Source: Aquimonas sp964586455
Lineage (GTDB): Bacteria; Pseudomonadota; Gammaproteobacteria; Xanthomonadales; Xanthomonadaceae
NCBI GenBank assembly: GCA_964586455.1
Contig: CAZPHV010000006.1
Coordinates: 76,017-140,016 of the forward strand
Length of the DNA: 64,000 bases
Direction: 5' to 3'
Of this stretch, positions 1-7,374 are shown piece after piece. The notes under the pieces are model-generated. The model ran no database searches and had not been told where the DNA came from. It was given only the letters and a program-made list of their open reading frames with translations. The position numbers were made by a program, and so were the translations under genes. Each line of letters opens with the position of its first letter. Position 1 is the first letter of the stretch.

Positions 1-197
1 TCGATCTGGATCTGCAGTGGCTCGCCGACAGGCAGCGCCTCGGACGGCCCAGCCTTGGGCAGCTGGATGTTCAGCGCGGAGCGATCATCGAAGGTGGTCG
101 TGACCACGAAAAAAATGATGAGGCAGAACACCACGTCGATCAGCGGCGTGAGGTTGAGCTCCGGGTCTTCCAGCGGGCGGCGGCTGCCGAGGTTCAT
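1..197 (-). CDS. exbD: ExbD/TolR-family biopolymer transport protein, N-terminal part
   Basis: The first 65 codons of an ExbD-type inner-membrane protein that works with ExbB to couple the proton gradient to TonB or a similar energiser. The window edge removes the periplasmic C-terminal domain. A short cytoplasmic head is followed by the family signature LNLTPLIDVVFCLIIFFVV, in which Asp21 is the membrane proton-carrying aspartate. The ATG overlaps the stop of exbB (ATGA), which shows translational coupling and decides the start. In related bacteria this pair precedes msbA and lpxK; that is known context, not visible here. Confidence 0.88.
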   Translation of the reverse strand, partial: MNLGSRRPLEDPELNLTPLIDVVFCLIIFFVVTTTFDDRSALNIQLPKAGPSEALPVGEPLQIQI

Positions 198-874
198 CCC
201 GCGCTTCCTCCGGCCGGAGCGGCCGGCGCCGGCCGCCGCGGACGCGCCGCCGGCTGTGCGGTGCCGGGCATCGGCGCGCTTTCGATGGTGTCCATGAGCG
301 CGATGACCTGCTGTTCCATCTCGACCACGTACTCGGCGATGCGGCCGCGGAAGTAGCGATAGAACATGAAGGAGGGAATCGCCACGCATAGGCCCGCCGC
401 GGTCGATACCAGCGCGGTACCAATACCGCCAGCGAGCTGATTGGCATCGCCCACACCGTGGGTGAGGATGCCCAGGAACATCTCGATCATGCCGAACACG
501 GTGCCCAGCAGGCCCAGCAGCGGGGTGATGCCGGCGATGGTGCCGAGCGAGTTCAGGAAGCGCTCCATCCCGTGCAGTTGGTGGCGACCGATGTCTTCGA
601 CGCGCTCCTTCATCTGCTCGCGCGGCTTGTGACGCACCTCCAGCGCAGCAGCAAGAATGGCGCCCAGCGGCGAGTTCGCGCGCAAGGTGTCGATGTGTTT
701 GGGGTCAAGCCTTCCGGTCGAAGCCCACTGCCGCACCTCGTCGCCCAGATCCAGCGGCAGCACCTTGGCGCGGCGCAGGCTCCAGAAGCGTTCGATGATG
801 ATGGCCAGGGCCAGCGCGGAGCACAGCAGGATCGGCCACATTACCCAGCCGCCCGCGATCAGCAGTTCCAGCAC
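194..874 (-). CDS. exbB: ExbB/TolQ/MotA-family proton channel protein
   Basis: A 226-residue inner-membrane proton-channel subunit, partner of the overlapping exbD. One membrane segment lies at about residues 5-25 and two more after residue 110, carrying the conserved stretch GTIAGITPLLGLLGTVFGMI and a second small-residue-rich helix (GIGTALVSTAAGLCVAIP). The C-terminus is rich in Pro and Ala. I chose the GTG at 872-874 because it gives the usual ExbB N-terminus and has GGAG seven bases upstream; an in-frame ATG 55 codons further up would add an Arg-rich extension unlike the family. Specific partners (TonB1, TonB2 or another) cannot be read from the sequence. Confidence 0.9.
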   Translation of the reverse strand: MLELLIAGGWVMWPILLCSALALAIIIERFWSLRRAKVLPLDLGDEVRQWASTGRLDPKHIDTLRANSPLGAILAAALEVRHKPREQMKERVEDIGRHQLHGMERFLNSLGTIAGITPLLGLLGTVFGMIEMFLGILTHGVGDANQLAGGIGTALVSTAAGLCVAIPSFMFYRYFRGRIAEYVVEMEQQVIALMDTIESAPMPGTAQPAARPRRPAPAAPAGGSAG

Positions 875-1022
875 GCAATTTCTCCGTGGGGTCGTCGAAA
901 GTCGAAGCCCGCCAAGTGTACGTGAGGGCGCTGCAGGTCGGCGGCGACGTTCAGCGTCTGAACCGGGTGGCCTGCGCCCAGCGTCCACCTGGGGCCATGA
1001 TCGTTGCGCTGAGGACAGCCCC

Positions 1023-1706
1023 TCAACCGCCAGCGCCATTCAGCTCGGCCAAGGCGGACAGCGCGCGAAAGTCGTGACGATGAAGACCGGCCGGCGCGTG
1101 CCCGAGCAGCGCGACCGCGGCTGCAGCCACAGTGCCGGCCCCGATCGCTCGATACCGCGCCAACGAGCCCACCAGCAGCGGGTTCAGCACGGGCACCAGC
1201 CACTGCCCGAAGCGCTCGGCGGGCCGGGGCGTCTGGCCGGCACGCGCTCCCAGAAGCAGCCCCGGCTGCAGGAAGTCGCAGCGTTCGAAGCCGAGTGCTG
1301 CGATGCCCTCTTCGAGTTCACCCTTGACCCGCAGATAAGCGCTGCGCGAGCGCGGATCCGCGCCGATCGAAGACACGATCAGTGCATGCCGCGCGCCCTT
1401 CTCATGCGCCGCGCGCGCAACCTGCAGCACCAGATCACGGTCGATGCGGGCAAAAGCTTCGACCGAGCCTGCGATACGGCGTGTCGTGCCGAGCGCACTG
1501 ATGAACACATCACAGCCGCGACCGGTCGCTTGCCAAGCCTGCAGCGAACTCGGCAACGGATCGCCCGCGAACGACAGCGCGTTTGCGGGCGCGTCACACA
1601 GCGCACTCCGCAGCAATAGATCCAGTTGAACGTCGGCTCGCGCGGCCAGCCGGGCGACCAGCCCGCGCCCGACCAGCCCGCTGCCGCCGATCAGCAGAAC
1701 CCGCAT
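1023..1706 (-). CDS. NAD(P)-binding oxidoreductase, TIP30/HTATIP2-like atypical SDR
   Basis: A 227-residue Rossmann-fold protein. The N-terminal dinucleotide-binding loop is GGSGLVG at about residues 7-13. Later segments (DVFISALGTTRR, ALIVSSIGAD, YLRVKGELEE, LQPGLLLG) match the atypical short-chain dehydrogenases of the HTATIP2/TIP30 type, often annotated as nucleoside-diphosphate-sugar epimerases. The catalytic Tyr-x-x-x-Lys is seen as YLRVK. It lies just downstream of the fumarase gene on the same strand, so they could be co-transcribed. Substrate is unknown; the assignment is to the fold family only. Confidence 0.75.
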   Translation of the reverse strand: MRVLLIGGSGLVGRGLVARLAARADVQLDLLLRSALCDAPANALSFAGDPLPSSLQAWQATGRGCDVFISALGTTRRIAGSVEAFARIDRDLVLQVARAAHEKGARHALIVSSIGADPRSRSAYLRVKGELEEGIAALGFERCDFLQPGLLLGARAGQTPRPAERFGQWLVPVLNPLLVGSLARYRAIGAGTVAAAAVALLGHAPAGLHRHDFRALSALAELNGAGG

Positions 1707-1715
1707 TGACGGGCT

Positions 1716-1742
1716 GCTCAGGCCGCTCAGGCCGCTCAGGCC
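1716..1742. repeat. Three perfect tandem 9-mers across the fumarase stop codon
   Basis: The nonamer GCTCAGGCC occurs three times in a row. The last copy contains the stop codon of the minus-strand fumarase gene, and the other two fill most of the short spacer before the next gene. Because the unit is a multiple of three, copy-number change would not alter frame. Loss of units would shift the stop and the spacing to the next start. Confidence 0.8.
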
Positions 1743-3259
1743 AGCACCACGGGGATCTTGCCGATCCGCGCCTGCCACTCCCTGGGGCCAGTGGTGTGCA
1801 CCGACTCGCCGGTGGAATCGACCGCCACCGTCACCGGCATGTCGCGTACGTCGAACTCGTAGATGGCCTCCATGCCCAGATCTTCGAAACCGGCCACGCG
1901 CGCCGACTGGATCGCTTTCGACACCAGATAGGCGGCGCCGCCGACCGCCATCAGGTAGACGGAACGGTGCTTTCGGATCGATTCGATCGCAGTCGGACCG
2001 CGCTCGGCCTTGCCGATCATGCCCATCAGCCCGGTCGCACCCAGCACCTGGTCAGTGAACTTGTCCATGCGAGTCGCCGTGGTCGGGCCCGCCGGGCCGA
2101 CCGCCTCGTCGCGCACCGGATCGACTGGGCCGACGTAGTAGATGAAGCGACCAGTGAAATCGACCGGCAGCTTCTCGCCCCGGTTCAACATGTCGACCAT
2201 GCGCTTGTGGGCCGCATCGCGGCCCGTGAGGATGGTGCCGTTCAGCAGCAGAACCTCGCCCGGCTTCCAGCTGGCCACATCTTCGCGGGTGACGCGGGCG
2301 AGATCGACACGACGTCCCTTGCTGGAGTCATAAGTGAGCTTTGGCCAGTCCTCCAGCGAGGGCGGTTCAAGGCTGACCGGGCCGGAGCCGTCGAGCACGA
2401 AGTGCGCATGGCGAGTGGCCGCGCAGTTCGGGATCAGCGCCACCGGCAGGTTGGCCGCATGCGTGGGGTAGTCCTTGATCTTGACGTCGAGCACGGTGGT
2501 GAGGCCGCCCAGGCCTTGTGCGCCGATGCCCAGCGCATTGACCTTTTCGTACAGCTCCAGCCGCAGCTCCTCGATGCGATTGGAAGGTCCGCGCGCGGCC
2601 AGATCCTGGATGTCGATGTGCTCCATCAGTGCTTCTTTCGCGAGCAGCATCGCCTTCTCGGCGGTGCCGCCGATGCCGATGCCGAGCATGCCGGGCGGGC
2701 ACCAGCCGGCCCCCATCGTCGGCACGGTCTTCATCACCCAGTCGACGATCGAATCCGACGGGTTCAACATCGCGAACTTGGACTTGGCCTCTGAGCCGCC
2801 ACCCTTGGCGGCCACGATCACATCGACCGTGTTGCCGGGCACCACGCTCATATTGATGACCGCGGGCGTGTTGTCCTTGGTGTTCTGGCGCTTGCCGGCC
2901 GGGTCAGCCAGCACCGAGGCGCGCAGCTTGTTGTCCGGGTGGTGGTAGGCGCGGCGTACGCCCTCGTTGACCATGTCCTCGACGCTCATCGTCGCGTCCC
3001 AGCGCACGTCCATGCCGATCTTCAGGAACACGGTGACGATGCCGGTGTCCTGGCAGATCGGGCGATGCCCTTCGGCGCACATGCGCGAGTTGATCAGGAT
3101 CTGCGCCATCGCATCCTTGGCGGCCGGGCTTTCCTCGCGCTCGTAGGCGGCGGCCAGCGCCTTGATGTAGTCGACCGGATGGTAGTAGCTGATGTACTGC
3201 AGGGCGTCGGCAACGCTCTGGATGAAGTCGTCCTGGCGGATGGTGGCGGGCGTGCTCAC
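1736..3259 (-). CDS. fumA: Class I fumarate hydratase (iron-sulphur)
   Basis: A 507-residue oxygen-labile [4Fe-4S] fumarase that interconverts fumarate and malate in the TCA cycle. The alpha domain comes first, with the cluster motif ICQDTG. The cysteines in GAGWCPPGMLGIGIGG and CAATRH supply the other two cluster ligands of the class. The C-terminal beta domain includes GPTTATRMDKF and ends with RIGKIPVVLA. Length and layout match single-chain class I enzymes. The GTG at 3257-3259 gives the conserved start (STPATIRQDD followed by ADALQYISYYHP). An upstream ATG at about 3290 would add a non-conserved Arg-rich lead, so the exact start is moderately certain. Confidence 0.93.
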   Translation of the reverse strand: MSTPATIRQDDFIQSVADALQYISYYHPVDYIKALAAAYEREESPAAKDAMAQILINSRMCAEGHRPICQDTGIVTVFLKIGMDVRWDATMSVEDMVNEGVRRAYHHPDNKLRASVLADPAGKRQNTKDNTPAVINMSVVPGNTVDVIVAAKGGGSEAKSKFAMLNPSDSIVDWVMKTVPTMGAGWCPPGMLGIGIGGTAEKAMLLAKEALMEHIDIQDLAARGPSNRIEELRLELYEKVNALGIGAQGLGGLTTVLDVKIKDYPTHAANLPVALIPNCAATRHAHFVLDGSGPVSLEPPSLEDWPKLTYDSSKGRRVDLARVTREDVASWKPGEVLLLNGTILTGRDAAHKRMVDMLNRGEKLPVDFTGRFIYYVGPVDPVRDEAVGPAGPTTATRMDKFTDQVLGATGLMGMIGKAERGPTAIESIRKHRSVYLMAVGGAAYLVSKAIQSARVAGFEDLGMEAIYEFDVRDMPVTVAVDSTGESVHTTGPREWQARIGKIPVVLA

Positions 3260-3361
3260 GGCGCGGGCGTTCCAGCTGGGGAAAGCGCGCATTTTAGAAG
3301 ATCGCGCGCCCCCCGGGCCCGCGACCGAAGTCGAAGGCCCGAACAATGGGTTTCTGCAGGT

Positions 3362-4063
3362 CTACTCGGGCAGCGCGCCGAGTGACTTGAGAACCGCTCG
3401 CAGCTCAGCGACCTCGGCCTCAAGCGCCTCGACCCGAGCCTCCAGCGCCGATCCGCCGCGCGCGACGCGCTCGGGCTGGGCGCGCTCCGCGAGCAGGGCC
3501 GGATCCACCGCACCGAACAGCAGATGCATGAAGCGCTCTTCGCGCTGGCCAGGCTGACGCGGCAACCGCACCACCAACGCAGGCTCGCGCTCCATCAGGC
3601 GTTCCAGCGTGTCCTGCACGTCATCGACGCCGGGAAATGCGGCCAGCCGTTCGCTACGGGTGTGGATCTCGTTCAAGGTCTGCGGGCCGCGCAGCAGCAG
3701 CGTGCAGATCACAGCAGCCTTGCGCGGAGTCAGGCCCAGATGCTGGTCAAAGCGATGCTCCCAGCGCTGTGCGCGCACGCCTTCTGAGGACTGGCGGGCC
3801 CAGCCTCGGTTCTCGAGATCGCGCAGGGCATGCACGATCGCACCCTGCTCGAACTGGGTGATCGGGTCGCGATTGTTCTTTTGATTGCAGGCCAGCTGCA
3901 GCGCATTGACCGTCAACGGGTACTGCTCGGGCGTGGTCTGAGCCTTCTCGAACAGGCTGGCGAGAACCCGCCCTTCGATGTCGCTCAGAATGCGGGCAGG
4001 CGCCGCGGGTGCCTCGCTCGGAACTTCGGTCGTGCCTTCGCTGCTGTCGGTTTCGTCGTTCAT
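3362..4063 (-). CDS. yceH: YceH family protein (DUF480)
   Basis: A 233-residue protein of the YceH/DUF480 family, which consists of two winged-helix domains; the cellular role is unknown. Diagnostic segments are ARVLxSLxEKAQTTPEQYPLTVNAL-like sequence near residues 30-55, CNQKNNRDP, and LLLRGPQTLNEIHTR in the second winged helix. A C-terminal coiled coil (ALEARVEALEAEVAELRAVL) is typical of the family. An acidic low-complexity N-terminus of about 24 residues precedes the domain. It follows the flavodoxin-like gene after 27 bases on the same strand. Confidence 0.9.
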   Translation of the reverse strand: MNDETDSSEGTTEVPSEAPAAPARILSDIEGRVLASLFEKAQTTPEQYPLTVNALQLACNQKNNRDPITQFEQGAIVHALRDLENRGWARQSSEGVRAQRWEHRFDQHLGLTPRKAAVICTLLLRGPQTLNEIHTRSERLAAFPGVDDVQDTLERLMEREPALVVRLPRQPGQREERFMHLLFGAVDPALLAERAQPERVARGGSALEARVEALEAEVAELRAVLKSLGALPE

Positions 4064-4090
4064 GGGATGTCCATCAGGAAAGAGTTCGGT

Positions 4091-4552
4091 TCAGAAGATA
4101 CCCAAGACCAGGCCCGAAGCGAGCGCCGCGCCGAGTTCACGCGCTGCACTCAGATCGGTTTCGGCAGGCGCACCTACCACGCGCAGCGGCTCGGCGAGCG
4201 GCTTCAGGGGAAAGCCCCGCGCGATTCGCTGCACCGCCTCGACCGCACCAAGACCATCGTTGCCCGCGCTTACGATCAGGGCGTAGCCAAGGCCTGCGAC
4301 CGAGCCCTCAAGTGGGTAGAAGCTGCGATCGAAGAAGTCCTTGAGCGCTCCGGCCATGTAGCCGAATTTTTCGGGCGTGGCGAACACTACGGCGCCTGCG
4401 CCCCGCAGATCCTCGGGGCCGGCCGCAAGCGCCGGCAGCAACTGCACGCACAGGCCCGGTTCTGCCGCGCGTGCGCCTTCGCTCAGTGCCTGTACCAGTT
4501 GCATCGTGGTGCCGCTTCCAGCACCGGCGTGAACGATCAGCAACGGCTTCAT
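4091..4552 (-). CDS. Flavodoxin-like / NAD(P)H-FMN reductase family protein
   Basis: A 153-residue single-domain protein of the flavodoxin-like fold. The N-terminal strand and phosphate loop (LLIVHAGAGSGTTMQL) would bind FMN phosphate. VVFATPEKFGYMAGALKDFFDR is the characteristic middle segment of the WrbA/NADPH-dependent FMN reductase group. The ATG at 4550-4552 starts exactly at the first beta strand and is preferred over an in-frame start 28 codons upstream. The electron-transfer partner is unknown. Confidence 0.78.
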   Translation of the reverse strand: MKPLLIVHAGAGSGTTMQLVQALSEGARAAEPGLCVQLLPALAAGPEDLRGAGAVVFATPEKFGYMAGALKDFFDRSFYPLEGSVAGLGYALIVSAGNDGLGAVEAVQRIARGFPLKPLAEPLRVVGAPAETDLSAARELGAALASGLVLGIF

Positions 4553-4648
4553 ACGCGACGGCCTCGCTTGCAGGACACGGCACCCGGTGCGCCCGCGCAA
4601 GACTCCAGCGCAGGACTCCAGCGCACGTTCGCACAAACCCCGGAAACG

Positions 4649-4676
4649 ACGAAGCCCCGGCGAACCGGGGCTTCGT
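4649..4676 (-). terminator. Hairpin terminator with UUCG tetraloop after cspA
   Basis: A 12-bp stem centred on GAAGCCCCGG/CCGGGGCTTC closes on the loop CGAA, which reads as UUCG, an extra-stable tetraloop, on the minus strand. It begins about 25 bases after the cspA stop. The following minus-strand bases are only moderately T-rich (GTCGTTTCC). It also sits in the path of nothing on the plus strand, so it most likely ends cspA mRNA. Confidence 0.75.
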
Positions 4677-4700
4677 TCAAACCAGCGGACTGGTTTGGAA

Positions 4701-4910
4701 TTACAGCGGCTGGACCTGGTCGGCCTGCAGGCCCTTCGGGCCCTTGGTCACGACGAAGCTCACGCTCTGGCCTTCCTGCAGCGACTTGAAGCCGGTGCCC
4801 ATGATGGCGCGGAAGTGGACGAAGAGGTCCTCGCCGTCCGGGCGGCTGATGAAGCCGAAACCCTTGGCGTCGTTGAACCACTTCACGGTACCAGTCTGAC
4901 GATCAGACAT
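4701..4910 (-). CDS. cspA: Cold-shock protein (CspA family)
   Basis: A 69-residue single cold-shock domain that binds single-stranded RNA and DNA. RNP1 is KGFGFI and RNP2 is LFVHF, preceded by TGTVKWFNDA; length is standard. The start at 4908-4910 is fixed by GGAGTTAGAC directly upstream. The gap of 262 bases to the next gene upstream leaves room for a long leader, as in cold-inducible csp genes. A hairpin in that leader and a terminator after the gene indicate an independent transcript. Confidence 0.96.
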   Translation of the reverse strand: MSDRQTGTVKWFNDAKGFGFISRPDGEDLFVHFRAIMGTGFKSLQEGQSVSFVVTKGPKGLQADQVQPL

Positions 4911-4942
4911 GTCTAACTCCTTGAGACTTGATTGAAATGAAA

Positions 4943-4966
4943 GCGACAACTCAATTATTGAGTCGC
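4943..4966 (-). promoter_or_regulatory. Hairpin in the cspA leader
   Basis: ACTCAA-TTA-TTGAGT forms a 6-bp stem with a 3-base loop, flanked by complementary GCG/CGC with a small bulge. It lies about 40 bases upstream of the cspA start in the mRNA. An A+T-rich stem-loop here could act as a thermosensitive leader element. That role is inference, as only the structure is seen. Confidence 0.4.
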
Positions 4967-5071
4967 CTACTGGGTCTGCTCGGAGAAAGACACGAGGTGA
5001 AGCGATGAACGTTGTGGAACCAACACCATCGGGTCACGAGTCACGGTGACCCCAGCAAACACAGCGAGGGC

Positions 5072-5077
5072 ACTATA
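5072..5077 (-). promoter_or_regulatory. Possible -10 element for cspA
   Basis: TATAGT is read on the minus strand about 160 bases upstream of the cspA start. The matching -35 region (CGCTTT) is poor. If correct, it gives a leader of about 155 nucleotides, the length range seen in cold-inducible csp mRNAs. Confidence 0.3.
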
Positions 5078-5172
5078 CGCCATCATTCACATTAAAGCGA
5101 CTCCGCAGATCTGACAGGGTACCGAAATCCTAAAACCCTTTGAAATCAGCAACCTGTGACTCAACGACTGTT

Positions 5173-5655
5173 TCAGTGCTCGACGCCGTCGGCGCCATGC
5201 ACGTGTCCGTGAAGCGTTTCCTCCAAAGAAGCCTCGCGAACCGAGCTCACCTCGATGTCGAAGTGCAGGGTCTGTCCGGCCAAAGGATGGTTACCGTCGA
5301 TGGTCACCGTGTCACCCTCGACCCCGGTCACGGTTACAGCCAGCGGTCCCTGCGGTCCCTGCGCATGGAACTCCATGCCGACCTGGACGTCCTCGACTCC
5401 GGCAAAGGCATCGCGCGGGACCTGCTGCACCAGATCCTCGTGGTGCACGCCATAGCCTTCTTCTGGAGCGACCGACACCTTGAAGGCGTCACCGGCCTGG
5501 CGTCCGGTCATGGCCGACTCCAGCCCCGGAACGATGTTGCCGGCGCCGTGCAGGTAAGCCAAAGGATCACGACCGGACGAACTGTCCAGCACCTCACCGG
5601 CGTCGTTGGTCAGGGTGTAGTGGAAGGTGACGACGCAGCGGTCGGCGATCTGCAT
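5173..5655 (-). CDS. slyD: SlyD-type FKBP peptidyl-prolyl isomerase (copy 1)
   Basis: A 160-residue cytoplasmic FKBP-type prolyl isomerase and chaperone. The FKBP half-domain (TFHYTLTNDAGEVLDSS), then the insert-in-flap chaperone domain after PEEGYG, then the return strand (IDGNHPLAGQTLHFDIEV) are in SlyD order. The tail HGHVHGADGVEH is a short histidine-rich metal-binding end, much shorter than in E. coli SlyD. A second paralogue with almost the same tail lies at about 32.0-32.5 kb. It is transcribed away from the GntR/ABC operon. Confidence 0.93.
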   Translation of the reverse strand: MQIADRCVVTFHYTLTNDAGEVLDSSSGRDPLAYLHGAGNIVPGLESAMTGRQAGDAFKVSVAPEEGYGVHHEDLVQQVPRDAFAGVEDVQVGMEFHAQGPQGPLAVTVTGVEGDTVTIDGNHPLAGQTLHFDIEVSSVREASLEETLHGHVHGADGVEH

Positions 5656-5810
5656 GAGGAAGCTCCGATAGGACAGGGGGTGGTGACTCAGGGTTGCCTG
5701 GGGAATCCGCAGCGTGCCGTGCGGATGACGTGCTCAGTTCGTGCCCCAGCATGGCTGGAGCCGCACAACAGGCTAGGACAGCTCGCCCGTCGCGGCAAAC
5801 CCGGGGGCGC

Positions 5811-5838
5811 TTGACAGCTCCGAGTATAGTGTTATAGT
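5811..5838 (+). promoter_or_regulatory. Sigma70-type promoter of the GntR/ABC operon
   Basis: A perfect -35 TTGACA (5811-5816) is followed after 16 bases by TATAGT (5833-5838). A second TATAGT at 5825-5830 is too close to be used with this -35. Transcription would start near 5845 and read the small membrane protein gene at 5883. Confidence 0.75.
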
Positions 5839-5850
5839 CAACTACAACAC
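5829..5850. promoter_or_regulatory. Inverted-repeat operator over the -10 region (YtrA-type GntR)
   Basis: GTGTTATAGT-CA-ACTACAACAC is a 10-2-10 inverted repeat with nine of ten positions matching. It covers the -10 box and the start point of the operon that encodes its own GntR/YtrA-type regulator. YtrA-family repressors are known to bind such palindromes at their own promoters, so repression of the ABC operon by the product at 6149-6520 is the natural inference. Confidence 0.75.
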
Positions 5851-5882
5851 CACTCACCCGCCCCGCCTAGCAGGAGCGTCCC

Positions 5883-6146
5883 ATGAAGCGTTACTCCGTC
5901 GCCCTTACCCCGAACCTGGCCGTCAGTCTGGTCATGGCCCTGGCCTACAGCGGTCTGGTGGCGACGCTGGTCGCCCTGCACCCTGGCCCGACGCCAACCG
6001 CGCCCCTGATTGTCGCTCGTCCCGCTCCAGCGGACGCCTCGCCCGTGCACCTTCCCAAGGTCGCTGCTCCCGGCAGCCTGCGACTGCGCATGACCCTGCC
6101 CTACATGCCCGGTAACCCCGCCCGCGAGGCTGATCAGGAGATCTGA
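5883..6146 (+). CDS. Small membrane or secreted protein, first gene of the GntR/ABC operon
   Basis: An 87-residue protein of unknown function. One hydrophobic segment at about residues 11-33 follows a short positive N-terminus and may be an anchor or signal peptide without an obvious cleavage site. The rest is Pro- and Ala-rich. It sits between the operator/promoter and the GntR gene with only two bases between them, so it is part of that operon. No family is recognised. Confidence 0.65.
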   Translation: MKRYSVALTPNLAVSLVMALAYSGLVATLVALHPGPTPTAPLIVARPAPADASPVHLPKVAAPGSLRLRMTLPYMPGNPAREADQEI

Positions 6147-6148
6147 GC

Positions 6149-6520
6149 ATGAGCGTGATCTGGAACGAGAACACACCGATCTATCTGCAGCTGAAGGAGA
6201 AGGTCATCGGCATGCTGCTCGACGGCGTGCTGAAGCCCGGCGATGCCCTGCCCTCGGTGCGTCAGGTGGCCGCCGACTTTCAGCTGAATCCCATCACCGT
6301 CTCCCGCGCCTATCAGGAGCTGGTGGACGAATCCCTGGTCGAGAAACGTCGAGGTCTAGGCATGTACGTCACGGAAGGCGCCCCCGAAAAACTCCTCGCC
6401 AGCGAACGCCAGCGCTTTCTCAGGGAAGAGTGGCCCGCGATGCTCGCGCGCATCGAACAGCTGGGGCTGAGGCTCGAAGAACTCATGAAACGCGCGCAGG
6501 ACTCGGAGGAATCGGCATGA
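6149..6520 (+). CDS. GntR-family transcriptional regulator, YtrA subfamily
   Basis: A 123-residue regulator. The N-terminal winged helix-turn-helix (PIYLQLKEKVIGML...GDALPSVRQVAADFQLNPITVSRAYQEL) is followed by only about 50 residues of helical C-terminus, the short form typical of YtrA regulators that control adjacent ABC transporters. It overlaps the ATPase gene by four bases (ATGA). The operator at 5829-5850 suggests that it represses its own operon. The inducer is unknown; cell-envelope stress or antibiotics are known inducers for relatives. Confidence 0.9.
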   Translation: MSVIWNENTPIYLQLKEKVIGMLLDGVLKPGDALPSVRQVAADFQLNPITVSRAYQELVDESLVEKRRGLGMYVTEGAPEKLLASERQRFLREEWPAMLARIEQLGLRLEELMKRAQDSEESA

Positions 6521-7374
6521 GCACGGTCATCACCGCACGCGGCTTGAGCAAGAGCTACGGCAAGACACCCGCCCTGAAGGGCCTAGATTTCAGCATCGAA
6601 GCCGGTCGTATCGTCGGGCTGATTGGCCCCAATGGCGCCGGCAAGACCACCGCGCTGAAGGCGATTCTGGGGCTCGCGCCCTATGAGGGCGAACTCAGCG
6701 TGCTGGGTCTCGACCCACGCACCCAGCGCAACCAATTGATGCAGGACGTCTGCTTCATCGCCGACGTCGCCGTGCTGCCGCGCTGGATCCGCGTGCGCGA
6801 GGCCATCGATTTTGTCGAAGGTGTGCACCCGCGCTTCTCCCGCGCCAAGTGCGAAGCCTTTTTGAAGGCGACCAAGCTGACGCCCGAGATGAAGGTCAAG
6901 ACCATGTCCAAGGGCATGATCGTGCAGCTGCACCTGGCCCTGGTGATGGCGATCGACGCACGCCTGCTGGTGCTGGATGAGCCCACGCTCGGTCTCGACA
7001 TTCTCTATCGCAAGGCCTTCTACCAGCACCTGCTCAACGACTACTTCGACCATGACAAGACGATCATCGTCACCACCCATCAGGTCGAGGAGATCGAACA
7101 CATCCTCACCGACCTGATCTTCATCCGCGATGGCCAGGTCACTTTGTCCTCAACCATGGAGGACCTCGGCGAGCGCTTCACCGAAGTCATGGTCGGCGCC
7201 GAACACGTTGACGCCTGTCGCGCGCTGAAGCCGCTGGATGAGCGCCAGGTCTTCGGCAAAAGCATCTTCCTGTTCGACGGTGCGGATCGCACCGAGCTCA
7301 GCCGCATGGGCGAGATCCGTACGCCCGGCATCGCCGACATCTTCGTGGCCACCATGAAAGGAACCTACGCATGA
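6517..7374 (+). CDS. ABC transporter ATP-binding protein (YtrB-like)
   Basis: A 285-residue ABC ATPase. Walker A is GPNGAGKTT, Walker B is LLVLDEPTLGLD, and the switch histidine is in THQVEEIE. The signature motif is the degenerate MSKGM rather than LSGGQ, as in the YtrB/EcsA-type exporters. An N-terminal extension of the frame upstream of 6517 is ignored because the ATG overlaps the regulator stop and starts directly at the domain. It must work with the permease encoded next, which overlaps by four bases. Confidence 0.92.
   Translation: MSTVITARGLSKSYGKTPALKGLDFSIEAGRIVGLIGPNGAGKTTALKAILGLAPYEGELSVLGLDPRTQRNQLMQDVCFIADVAVLPRWIRVREAIDFVEGVHPRFSRAKCEAFLKATKLTPEMKVKTMSKGMIVQLHLALVMAIDARLLVLDEPTLGLDILYRKAFYQHLLNDYFDHDKTIIVTTHQVEEIEHILTDLIFIRDGQVTLSSTMEDLGERFTEVMVGAEHVDACRALKPLDERQVFGKSIFLFDGADRTELSRMGEIRTPGIADIFVATMKGTYA

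Noticed and set aside
1583..2794. Long open frame opposite the fumarase gene (403 codons)
   Set aside because: It is antisense to a clear class I fumarase and has the Arg/His/Ala-rich composition expected from the complement of a GC-rich gene; no family blocks.
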